A DNA stretch of 64,000 bases from assembly GCA_024704765.1 (NCBI GenBank), contig JAKMXF010000011.1, positions 417,557-481,556 on the forward strand. The letters run 5' to 3'. The position numbers and the translations under genes were made by a program. Positions 54,501 to 64,000 of this stretch are shown here, piece after piece. A model generated the notes under the pieces. That model was not told the origin of the DNA. It was given only the letters and a program-made list of their open reading frames with translations, and searched no databases. Each line of letters opens with the position of its first letter. Positions within the stretch are counted from its first letter, which is position 1. The DNA comes from Oopsacas minuta (taxonomy: Eukaryota > Porifera > Hexactinellida > Lyssacinosida > Leucopsacidae).

Positions 54501-57500
54501 AATGTAAGTAGTGCGAGATCTAAGTGGTAGTAAGGACACGATATCCTCATTGATTGAATTCTGTGGTAAGATTGGTAAATGAGAAACAGCCTCTAGGAGA
54601 GATTTGGAATTATCAATAAACTGGAATAGCTTGACAATCCAAGTTGAAGGCGGGTGTGCGGGGTCTGAGGGCATCCAATCGACAGAATCATTCGATTCAA
54701 ATCTAAATTTGCCAGAAATTGATTGAAATAATAGTTCGGCAAATAACTGAGGATCATTAACTAGTTTCGTGACATCAATCAAATTTAGAGGAGTGCATTT
54801 AATTGCTATTGAGAGTAAATTGGAATGAATCTTGGGAGGGATATAAGGATCGACGAATAAACTCTCTAATCCCGGGAATATATTCATGAGAGTAGAAGTA
54901 TTAGAGCTAATGTATATTGGTTTGTGTGCGAATATCTGAGGCTCATCGATACTAGCAATTGGGAGGAGGGGAATACCTTCTAGTATCATTTCTATTCGCT
55001 TGGATGATTCAATTCCTGAGCACATAGTGAGAATTCCTTCTAACAAAGGAATGGCTTTATCTCTAGAAGAGAGAAACTCTCTTAGCTCATTCGAATCGGA
55101 AAACCTTCTAAGCAACTCCCTAATAGCATTCTGATTTATGGTCCTATCACTAATTTGAGACTTTATTCCTGGGATGTTGAGGATAACTTCCTGAATAGAT
55201 TCAGGAACGTCAATAATTGGTTCATTAAGTTTCTCCAGCAACTCAAGACATACCTTTTCATTGGTCAGATATTGCTTAGTTAAATTTGGTAAAAAGAATC
55301 CATCACATATTGATAGCCATCTCCCACCCAGTTGCTGAGTATATAGCAAGATATTATGCTTAGAGAGTATCTCTAGTCCCCCACAGAGAACAGAACTGAA
55401 GGGGGAATTGTCTGGCTCATGAGGACTCCAACGTGATAACAACTGATAATGATAAGCTAGAGGAGAAGAGTGTTTCAATGCTTTTATAGTAATAAATAAG
55501 AAAACAGCGTAGGCAATAGACCCCAGATCTTCAGATAGCAGTAGATTCCACCTGGCTCCTATCTCACTCTCATTATCATCTGAAGGCCAGGGAATAGCAC
55601 GACGATTAGAACTCAGAGAGAAGTAACCATGGAAATGAAATGGGAATTTGGAATGTAACTGCGTTGGAAGGAAACAGAAAATCTTACCCGTTGAAATATT
55701 TAACTCAATATCTTGATCAACTATGAAAGGAAATTTGAATACTTCGCTAATCACATCGAATACAGTTGAAGGATTTTCCTTATTCCACTTAAACTGCCAC
55801 CTGCCACAATTTGTCAGATTGCTAACTCCTGTAGCAAGGGCTACTCCAACCCATGGAAGATAGTCTAGATGATGATATCTGTAAAATTGTTGCAGTTTTT
55901 TCTTTGTAGCTCCAAAACCAAGGATATTCAATACCAACCATACAGTTTGCTTCTCTTCACCACCAGATTCACGGGACACAGTCGGGAATAAACACACAAA
56001 AATCTTAGTGCTTGATTTGAACTCTTCAGAAGAAGCGAATTCTAGAATTTCCCTTCTATAACTCTTCACATCATCAAGATAAGCTGAGGGAACTTCAGCC
56101 TTAAAGAGAGCTTTATTTACTCCACCTACTCTCTCACATACCTCAATACAAGTAATGTTCTTCAAAAATAGTAGAGCATGCTCAGCTTCACTGATAAGTG
56201 GATTAAGTAACTTATTTCTTACTCTTATTACGTCATAGCAATTCTTACTAATTTCAGATTGTTCATTTCTAAATGGAAACCTAAATATAGTACCTGGGTA
56301 CTCTGACTGTCCTTCAAATCCAAAGTAACCTTTGAAGCATGAGAGATGTCCAGATAGTTGTGGATTAGTTGTTAGAGACAGGAGAGGGCAAGATACTCCA
56401 GTCCGTCCTTGAGTTGTTAGCTCCATTAGCGGGTGGTTTATGCCAAATTGTTTGTTACTCAGTATAGTAGGACAGTCTAGAGTATTTGGGTTAGGTATAT
56501 AAACTACGAATTATAGCAGGTGCGGCGATGCTTTAGTATATTTATAACAGGTCCCTTAAAGCTTGGAAGCTGAACCGATCATTAAGGCTCACAACCTCAA
56601 CCACATCACTTTCTAATGTCGCACTTAAGAAGTATGAACCCGTGAAATTCAACAAATATAAGTATATATCTGTGCGGAAATCCGGCCAATACTCCCATAT
56701 CATAATACTACAGAATCTGGCAGCTTTCCTGCCTAATTCTCTCTTCTCAGCCTTACCATAATCAGATACATATTTTCCGGAGTTCAAATAATTCAAAATA
56801 CACTGTATTCAAGGAGATCTATAATGTAGAAGTAATCAATTCTAATTTGATGAGTTTTAAAGGTTGTTATCAGTTTTATGCAAATACTAACTACTAATAA
56901 ATTCTACATTTTACATTTATTATCATCATTGGCAGCTAGGTTGATAGACATCAAAAAATAGATTATTAGGTAGTCAGATGATGACATAGGAAATTTTTGA
57001 GAAGACAAGCGTGTACGCGGTTACCGTATTTACGTATGTTGGTATTATATTTAAGGGGCGTATCTTAAATAGTTACGTATTTCTACCATAAATTCGAAAA
57101 TATGGCCATCTACTCACCATCCGTGTTGCTATGAAAACATGTCAGTAGTAAGTCCTGTATTACGAAGTTCCAGATATATTGGTTAGGAAATTATTTGTGA
57201 ACTTGACTTCTAACACCTATATTTTCCAGCTTTATACATTTATTTCTGCACATAGAATGGCCAGTCGCTGTTCTACCTCCGGTCAATAACAATCAGCAAC
57301 AATTGTCGGTATTTTCAGCCAAACAAGTCAGATGAACTAGAAACTCTTATCTTCAGGCTCTTCATCAGGAAGATGTTGGTGATCTCAAGATTACGTGTGA
57401 TTCAAGCATTTCAGGAAGGGTGACATTGAGTATACACAATTACACATACAGTAACCGTGGACCGTCTATTTACCTGGATGCCCAGTTTACTATTCCACAC

Positions 57501-60500
57501 AGTCAGGGCCGGAGCCATCAGTCCGGTTGGTCCGGCTTTAACCGGACCACTTTTTGGTGCTTTCAGTACAGTTTCTATGGTAAGTGAGATTTCAACCGGT
57601 CCACTTTGGTAGGGCTGGTATGGTTTAACCGGACCACTTCAAAATCCGTGCCGCCAGGGCTTAACAGTCTATCACTAATCGGCATGGTGTCTCTCCTCAA
57701 ATAAATGCTCTACTCTTCTCCCAAGCTATGAATCTGATATCAAATACTGAAGAGAATAAGAAGTTTCTGATTACCAGATTCCAGGATTTGGAAGCTAAGT
57801 AACCATTTCTTCCTACTTATTTCTAAATCATGTTCAATTTGGTATCTTAATCCACATATATTTATGCACCACAGCAAGGGTTTATTCAATTTCTGGCTCG
57901 GCACTATTTCTTACAGGGACTATGCTAGGATGACACTTTTTTGGACTTTAACATAGTGATCCTATTCTAATTTGAATTTCGCGGTCGGCACATTAAGGCC
58001 GCTGAACTGGAATTTGTAGGTGTCCACCAAGCAGCTAGATAACCCTTACGCCAGTTGATGAATACTTGTTAGTAGAGTTAATCTATTGATAAAGGCATAC
58101 GATAGTGGTGACATTTCTCGAAGTTCATGTGGGAATGGGAATATAAATTCCATTCCCAAGGCAACCCCACCATCATCTGATAAACCAAAGAGCTATTCAA
58201 ACTATAATTGTATATCGTGTGCACGAGATCCAATCCAATCAGTTCCAGTTTATTTCCATGATATATCCTATAACGAATTGCACGATTGTCCAGAAGTTGT
58301 TATGCTACGAGATACGTATTAGTTGTCAGCTTCATAAGAGCCTGGTTTTGCGTTGATATAATGTCCTGACCCAAAATTTTGCTATGGGTTGGTGGCGGAG
58401 GAAAGGAGGGTAATTACCAGCAACCCCTGTAGCAACACAATTAGTACATATTACATCCCATGAGTGTCGTACATTTGGGTCTGACTCTTCGGCCACAAGG
58501 ACGCCATAAGTCAGGGCAATGAACTGACACTGAATACATTTTTCAGGTTGTTCAGAGCTTATAATCCAGATTTGAAAGTTGAAAATAAATTATAGTATTT
58601 TGGAAGTTACGCAGTAGGCCCTCGGTTATCCGAACAGCAGGAAGTATGTTTAGTTTAGGAAAAAATTACAAATTTTTGGTGCTTCTGATTACTCTAGTAC
58701 CAGTTCTTTGAAAGCTGTCGTGGTATTAGTCCTTATTGGCATGAATATGCAGTAAAATATACTAAATTACAAAATCTTAATTTTCATCTATCATCCCGCA
58801 GTGAATTTCATGCATCAAAATACACTATTTCACTTATCCGAACACCATACTTGAAATTCAAAGACGAAGGTGTTCGGATAATCGAGGGTGTATTGATATA
58901 CTACTAGTACATCAATATATCCTGTAATATTCATTCATTAGCAGCATCAAGATAGGTATGGCTAAACTCCTGGCCTGGGCTAACGGAGATTTCCGGATGC
59001 CCAAATGTATTAAGACACATATAGACATCTCCACAGTCTCCAAAGAGGAAATGCTTGTCACCTCTCTGGAAGAATAATATTTGGTTGCAGTCTCGATATT
59101 GCAGGTTGATACCACCACGAAAACTAATAAATTCACTAATTAGTGTGTTTCATATAATATTAGTAGAATAGATAGAACGTTAGGTTAAGGGGTATTGCAT
59201 ATTTTGTAGATTATCAACCATTATTCATATGCTAAAAGTCAGGAATGTGTGAAAATATGTGTATAATAAGCATTTTTTGTTAAAATATGCCATTCTTTCA
59301 TGGCTTGTAGGATGGTAAATATTGCATCTTACTTTTCAAAGTGAACATATGAAATGATCTACAGATACTATTTTACAAGATATCAAAAATTTGTCATGAA
59401 AAAGTTGCCTCGTTCTTGAGTTAATAGAGATACCATGGATGACTCTTAGATCCTTACAGTATTGTTTCAATTCATTTCGCTAATCCGAACGAAATATTTT
59501 GCAATTGGAACAGTGCTGTTCGGATTAACTGTAGTACTGTTTCGTGGGAATAATACTTTCCCACGAAACATATTCACTAATCACAGTACATGTATAATAA
59601 AAATTCCTCAGTTATCAAAAGAAAATATAAATCGATTGGGTTAAAGACAAGGTTGCAACCGAAAAATATTTGGCGAATAGTTCCAAATTTTCATGTCAGT
59701 GACGGTATATGGATTGACGGATATTAAAGCTGTCTAATGCATTATCAGTAATCCATACAGTTCCTCTTATATAATAAAGAAACTGGGATCATATACGTGT
59801 ATTTCTCACCAGACACTCCAAAGCAGAGCATTACAGGATCGGAATACTTCTAACTCAATTATCCGTTTTATGATAAGGACATACGGGAGCGCAGACGTTA
59901 GTAGATCTTTGAAAACAACTAACCGGTTAAGTGATAGACTGACACAAATCCAAGTCCAAATCGGCCTACTTTGAGTAGATTTTTCTCCTTTATACTCTTG
60001 CCAATTCTCTGGATTCCTTCCCAGTCATTTTCCATGAATGTAGCGTCATTCCATGAATATAGCGCAGGTCCCTGATATTTGAATAAACCAGGAATAAACA
60101 GATCAACTTGAGAATGTTGCGTTGGGTCCAGAAGAAATGCAATACTGCTAGCCTCAGCATCATCAGCGTTCTGAAGTAATTCCTAAAATACAATAAAATC
60201 AACATCAATACAATTTTCCTCAGATATTAAATTTTCGATGTCAAGTTAGAGTTAGTAATCATGACAGAGCATGGATACTTCCAATTATACTATTTATTAT
60301 CAATAAACGAGTGAATCCGTGTGCGAACACACAAATTCATTTCGGTATGAACCAGAAAGTTGAGAATGATGAAGTTCCCCGAAATTGATTCAATAAGTAT
60401 TGCCTAACTACTAGCGCTATAACAATCCAAATGTGTGTGGCTTTATAGGCCCTTGGGAAGCCCATGAAAGTCCAACCAATTTCAACTCATTATTAATGGG

Positions 60501-61044
60501 AAATGTCCCAAAAAACATTTTTCTCGAAATTTTTATGCAGAATAACAGTTAAAATTACTTATAAATTGTTTACAATCAAATAGGATCCCAAAGCCATTTC
60601 TGATATGTCAGTTCCTTTAAAAATGGAGCGAGCTCCAAGTTCCATTCTTGATATTGCTCTGGTTTCATAAGCGTGGTAATAAGAAAAACACATAAATATT
60701 TACTATAGATCTATTGTGATAAGTTTGGAACTCACTTTGAGAATGTTACTTCCGTCAGGATAATCCCTCAGGATATGTGTGATTTCTTCTAGCAAGGTTC
60801 TCTGTTTTGGACCAAAGTTAAAATCTAGCAAATACAATTAACAGAATATATCTTACTATGAATACTTTCATGCTGTGTCAAGATCTGGCAATCCTAAGTT
60901 CATTCGTCGACAAAATATTATGGACAGACTGGCTCAAGGCTCATTAATTCAGCTGCGGTAAATTACCATATCTCCCTCTAGCCCAGTCCGTCACTGCAAA
61001 AGTGTATTATACAAATACTTACCTGATTGTGATATAGATGCCAT
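41980..61044 (-). CDS. Sacsin-like giant chaperone gene, four exons, one frameshift
   Basis: Reconstructed model on the minus strand: exon 1 61023-61044 (ATG, MASISQS, donor G|GTAAGT); exon 2 60736-60824 (acceptor CTAG, donor AAA|GTGAGT); exon 3 59924-60182 (acceptor TTTTAG, donor G|GTTAGT); exon 4 56476-41980 (acceptor CTCTAG). Phases agree at each junction (1, 0, 1). Exon 2 gives the family's FGPKQRTLL and DYPDGSNILK; exon 3 gives ELLQNADDAEAS and VGRFGLGFVSVYHLT, the ATP-binding motifs. The product is near 4,950 residues, versus 4,579 in human sacsin. Four HATPase/SIRPT repeats begin near residues 38, 1414, 2400 and 3410; human sacsin has three. No UBL at the start and no DnaJ or HEPN at the end were seen. 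Sacsin acts as an Hsp90-like chaperone on intermediate filaments and mitochondria; function here is inferred. The single frame break lies at about 51551-51563. Confidence 0.85.
51522..56476 (-). CDS. Sacsin-like gene, exon 4 upstream portion (repeat 1 body and HATPase 2)
   Basis: From the exon 4 acceptor the frame reads CPTILSNKQFGINHPL and is then open for 1634 further codons to a stop at 51522. It completes the first SIRPT repeat (GTIFRFPFRN, FCFLPTQLHSKFPFHFHGYF). The second HATPase starts near 52,630 (MLQNADDAKATEMNVVFDW) with the G-rich loop SIGQFGLGFCTVYHLTDL and LDPHGDYLKKG. It ends in the second repeat's CFLPLPIQIALPFHCHAMFE, at the place where the family motif W-N-A should follow. 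That motif (WNQAIVSDALVRAV) is present in the next frame, so the stop at 51522 is not the real end of the protein. Confidence 0.88.
56477..59923 (-). other. Intron 3 of the sacsin-like gene (3.4 kb)
   Basis: Bounded by GTTAGT at 59923 and CTCTAG at 56477. It contains a pogo-like miniature element (58616-58890), repeated TTTAACCGGACCAC motifs at 57530-57650, and a further short CTAATCCGAAC / GTTCGGATTA inverted pair at 59478-59530. Small open frames (for example 56542-56796 minus, 58086-58322 plus) resemble nothing known and are not called. Confidence 0.75.
58616..58890. mobile_element. pogo-like miniature element in intron 3
   Basis: Ends GGCCCTCGGTTATCCGAACA and, reversed, CACCCTCGATTATCCGAACA, flanked by TA at 58614-58615 and 58891-58892. 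Length 275 bp and non-coding. The same CGGTTA/TCCGA flavour as the element at 7932, but a different family. Confidence 0.82.
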
Positions 61045-62346
61045 GGAGAATGATAGTAGAAGTTAACGTGATTATATCACTCAGAAATTAGCATCATATG
61101 CTCAACTAATTGTATATTGTATGTCTATAATTGTTGGAGGGGAAAATATGAAAACTTCACAAAAAATATAAAGAGTTTCAAGGGAGTAAGTTTGTCTAAT
61201 TTTATGGGGACACAACTGGCCAATTCAGGTTCTCAGACAAAATTTAGAGAAAAATTGCGACAATCCTCTGTCCGAAACTATCGAATCTCGTCACTAGATA
61301 AATACAATGTGATAGTTAAAATAAAAGAATTTGAATAATAGAGTGGTAACTAAATAATTCAGCATAATATGAGAAGAAAGGGTTCATTTGAAAGGGTTCA
61401 TTTGAAAGGGTTCATTTGAAAGGGTTCATTTGAAAGGGTTCATTTGAAAGGGTTCGTTTGAAAGGGTTCGTTTGAAAGGGTTCATTTGAAATGATGCATT
61501 TCTAGGTTTCTAACATTGTAAAATACCAAAATTATATCGCTAGTATCGTGGGCATTCACTTCCTATATTTTTAATCTGTCGCTAGTGCGAAGCCAAAACT
61601 ACTAAAAGGGCTGAAACTTTAAATGGAACTTTCACAATTCATGGTGCTACAAATATATGTGAAGGTAAATTCCAACAAACATAGTTGTATGTTGCGAATT
61701 GAACTTCTTAAGGAAAATAAAAAGGAATCAATCCTCAATCATGACAGTGAAAATGTCCAGACTGACTTATTCAGTAAGGAGCAATTCAAATTAATACATC
61801 ATATTACTTCTACATAGTCGTCATCAAAAATTTGAATTTGATTATTTTGTATTTCCTAGAAATATGTCTTATATTCATTCATGTGATATAATCAATATAA
61901 ACATTCAGCAGTCAGCACAGTTGCATTAAATAAATTCCATACCCCGTACCCCTTATATTTTTCGATTAATCCAAATTGTGCGTATCTTTGATAAATTTAG
62001 TAATTTTCCTTTCTAAGGTACACATTGCGAAATTCTTCTTTCAATAACTATCGTTGAACTTGTATTTATCTTATAGTGAAGACCAATGATCTATAAGAAA
62101 TTCAAATTCAACGTTCTCCATGAAAATAAACGTAAATAATAAAGAAATTAATTAAAAGTAACCAATGATAAAAGGAAATTTATATTACCTTGAAGCCTAG
62201 AATTCTGCATTACGAGTACAAGTAACCTTGATTAGAAACGCCAATCGTTTTCTAATGCAACCAAAATATACCAACTTTACGAAATATATAAGTATACTTA
62301 TTATCTTCGCAACTATAATTAGAATTTGAAAACGCATATAGCAAAA
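61045..62346. other. Intergenic region between two divergent genes
   Basis: Lies between the sacsin-like start (minus) and the NHL gene start (plus), so it should hold both promoters. Apart from the tandem repeat at 61379-61492, no element recognised. A 64-codon frame at 61623-61817 has no family. Confidence 0.5.
61379..61492 (+). repeat. 14-bp tandem repeat, about eight copies
   Basis: Unit GGTTCATTTGAAAG repeated about eight times with almost no change; two units carry GTTCGTTTG instead of GTTCATTTG. Located in the divergent promoter region of the sacsin-like and NHL genes. Confidence 0.95.
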
Positions 62347-63576
62347 ATGGCATTTCGTTACCCAATTCCACCACAAGTTGTAGATTCAATAGAGACACAC
62401 ATTAATTACACGATTGACCGTCTCATAGGTGTACTGAATTTCCGCAGAATTGAGCTGCTTGAAAAAGTTCGAAACGCACGTGAGGATAAGAAAGCTAATG
62501 AGTTGGAGCGACAACAAATGATCAACCAACTAACTGAGGCTAAGGCTAACATGAACGAAATTCTAAGACAAAACCCACTCCAGTCTATGCAAGAGAGAAT
62601 AGTCATTGAAATGGAAGAGAGATTGCGAAATCTTAGAAAGAACAATCCAGCAGAAACCCAATTTGTCTGGCGGTGCGACACACGTGACTTTGAAACTAGC
62701 ATTTCCCGTCTAGGAGAGATTGTAGAGATATTCGTAGATATACCAGACTATGCTGCATTCCGAATGCCCACTGTAGCTGTTGGGAAGAAAGGTTCATCTC
62801 CTGGCGAGTTGTATAACCCATTCGGCGTAGCAATAGCTGAAGCTACAAACCAAATATTCGTAGCAAATTTTGACAATAACAGAGTTGAGATATTCTCTGA
62901 CACAGGAGAATACCTCAATCAATTGGGTGCAGGACAGCTGTATAAGCCGTACGGCATAGCAATTCATAAGGAGAATGTGTACATTAGCAGTTCTTCAGAA
63001 CACACTGTCAGCAAATTCGACCTAACTGACATGAGCCTTGATTGGAGGATAGGAGGTTATGGATCAGACAACGGACAGCTCAACAGTCCTAGACAATTAT
63101 CAACAGACCCCATTGGTCGTGTATTTATAGCAGACTGTAATAACAACAGAATCAGCGTACACGACAGTCAACTAATACATATACGGAACATTAAGCATCA
63201 ATCAATGTCTCTACCATTTGATGTTAAAGTATCCCATAACCGTGTTTTTGTGCTGTGTCCAGATAACAACCCGTGCATGCATGTGATTACCCTAGAGGGA
63301 GACAAGCTGCAATCTCTCATTACCAGTGCACAAGGAATAGATACGCTACGCCCTTGGTTCTTCTGTATAGATCGACTAAATAACTTTGTTCTTAGTGAAC
63401 TTAATAGTCATTCAATTCGAATTTTCTCTCCAGAGGGACATCTCCTACACACGATAGGGAGTGAGGGACATCAGCAAGGAATGTTCTGTAGGCCACGAGG
63501 AATTGGTATAACTCCAAACAAGAGATTAGTTTGTGTATCAGATAATCAAGACTATGGTATACAATTTTTTTACTAG
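62347..63576 (+). CDS. Coiled-coil and NHL-repeat protein (TRIM-like without RING)
   Basis: A 409-residue single-exon protein from ATG 62347 (context AAAAATGG; the open frame extends only a few codons further up without an ATG). Residues about 20-105 are a long heptad-rich helix (KVRNAREDKKANELERQQM), like the coiled coil of TRIM proteins. Residues about 145-409 form six NHL repeats: for instance LYNPFGVAI with IFVANFDNNRVEIFS, LYKPYGIAI, LNSPRQLS with VFIADCNNNRISVHD, and the final CRPRGIGI with VCVSDNQDYGIQFF. NHL propellers bind RNA or proteins. RING and B-box are absent, so ubiquitin ligase activity is not expected on its own. Orthology to a named TRIM protein is not claimed. Confidence 0.87.
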   Translation: MAFRYPIPPQVVDSIETHINYTIDRLIGVLNFRRIELLEKVRNAREDKKANELERQQMINQLTEAKANMNEILRQNPLQSMQERIVIEMEERLRNLRKNNPAETQFVWRCDTRDFETSISRLGEIVEIFVDIPDYAAFRMPTVAVGKKGSSPGELYNPFGVAIAEATNQIFVANFDNNRVEIFSDTGEYLNQLGAGQLYKPYGIAIHKENVYISSSSEHTVSKFDLTDMSLDWRIGGYGSDNGQLNSPRQLSTDPIGRVFIADCNNNRISVHDSQLIHIRNIKHQSMSLPFDVKVSHNRVFVLCPDNNPCMHVITLEGDKLQSLITSAQGIDTLRPWFFCIDRLNNFVLSELNSHSIRIFSPEGHLLHTIGSEGHQQGMFCRPRGIGITPNKRLVCVSDNQDYGIQFFY

Positions 63577-63699
63577 TATGGTTATTGTTTTTGATATTTT
63601 TCTATGAATGGACACTATACCACTATAATATTATTAAATTTGAATTCATCCGCAAGATTAAGTTTAAACTCATTAAGTTCTCCCTCCATTTACTTGATA

Positions 63700-63959
63700 C
63701 ACTCCCTGGTCAAAAGTATTGGAACACCATAGCATTAATAACACATGTGGCATGTGGCACATTGTGAGAATATACGTATTGAATAGTCTGAAAATATATC
63801 AGAAAAGGCGATTGTACTACGTAGTAATGATAAAAGTAATGATTGAATAAGTTCACAGATGTTCGAAATTATCTTCAGCCTATGCAACTAAAGTAAACTA
63901 CATATTTATGCCATGTGTCAATTGTGACAGAGTGTTCCAATACTATTGGCCAGGGAGTG
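63700..63959. mobile_element. Tc1-type miniature element at the window edge
   Basis: Ends CACTCCCTGGTCAAAAGTAT and, reversed, CACTCCCTGGCCAATAGTAT, both continuing into TGGAACAC. TA precedes the left end (63698-63699); the right flank reads TG. Length 260 bp, no gene. Inside, TGGCATGTGGCAC and its approximate reverse repeat near 63910 add a second inverted layer. Confidence 0.85.
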
Positions 63960-64000
63960 TGTAGTTTAGTGCAGCTTCTATAGGGACAGTGTCTCCAACG

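Noticed and set aside
56542-56796. 84-codon minus-strand frame just upstream of sacsin-like exon 4
   Set aside because: Lies inside intron 3, does not match the family and is not needed: exon 3 joins exon 4 in phase without it.
61379-61492. CRISPR array
   Set aside because: The units are contiguous 14-bp tandem repeats without spacers, in an animal genome.
61623-61817. 64-codon frame before the NHL gene
   Set aside because: Lys/Asn-rich low-complexity content with no family match; not distinguishable from chance in AT-rich DNA.

Overview
This window looks like a piece of an early-branching metazoan genome, AT-rich and full of transposons, with large intron-poor genes separated by decayed mobile elements. 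Evidence for an animal: clear homologues of MARF1, Mind bomb, Mediator subunit MED11 and sacsin, a eukaryotic tRNA-Arg(UCU), GT-AG introns, and Tc1/mariner, PIF/Harbinger, hAT and Gypsy transposons. The style (giant nearly intronless sacsin-like gene, TRIM-like coiled-coil/NHL protein without RING, short introns) suggests a sponge, perhaps a glass sponge, but that is inference and I cannot name the species.

Layout. 0.4-7.1 kb: a giant imperfect-centre palindrome, arms about 2.3 kb and nearly identical, each arm carrying the same Tc1-type (DD37E) transposon; the right arm was later hit by a mariner element. 7.9-8.4 kb: a pogo-like non-autonomous element. 9.46-14.79 kb (+): MARF1-like RNA-control gene. 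17.1-19.2 kb (-): Mind-bomb-like E3 ligase lacking the substrate-binding N-terminus. 22.2-26.7 kb: decayed mariner, a DD37D element, and a broken KRBA2-type integrase gene. 26.96 kb: tRNA-Arg. 27.6-32.2 kb: a young Gypsy-type LTR retrotransposon. 32.3-35.7 kb: a PIF/Harbinger element with a hAT miniature element inserted in its transposase gene. 35.9-36.8 kb: broken hAT transposase. 38.3-38.7 kb (-): MED11. 39.9-41.3 kb: two hAT miniature elements with perfect 8-bp target duplications. 42.0-61.0 kb (-): a four-exon, 19-kb sacsin-like gene with four HATPase repeats and one frameshift. 62.3-63.6 kb (+): coiled-coil/NHL protein. 63.7-64.0 kb: a Tc1-type miniature element.

The host genes share no obvious pathway. 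Their roles are RNA silencing or decay (MARF1), ubiquitination (Mind-bomb-like), transcription (MED11), Hsp90-like chaperoning (sacsin-like) and scaffold or E3-like functions (NHL). The most informative parts are the palindrome, whose left arm preserves the empty site of the mariner insertion in the right arm; the reconstructed sacsin-like gene with its upstream small exons; the nested Harbinger/hAT insertion; and a slippery heptamer at the exact reading-frame change in the Gypsy pol.
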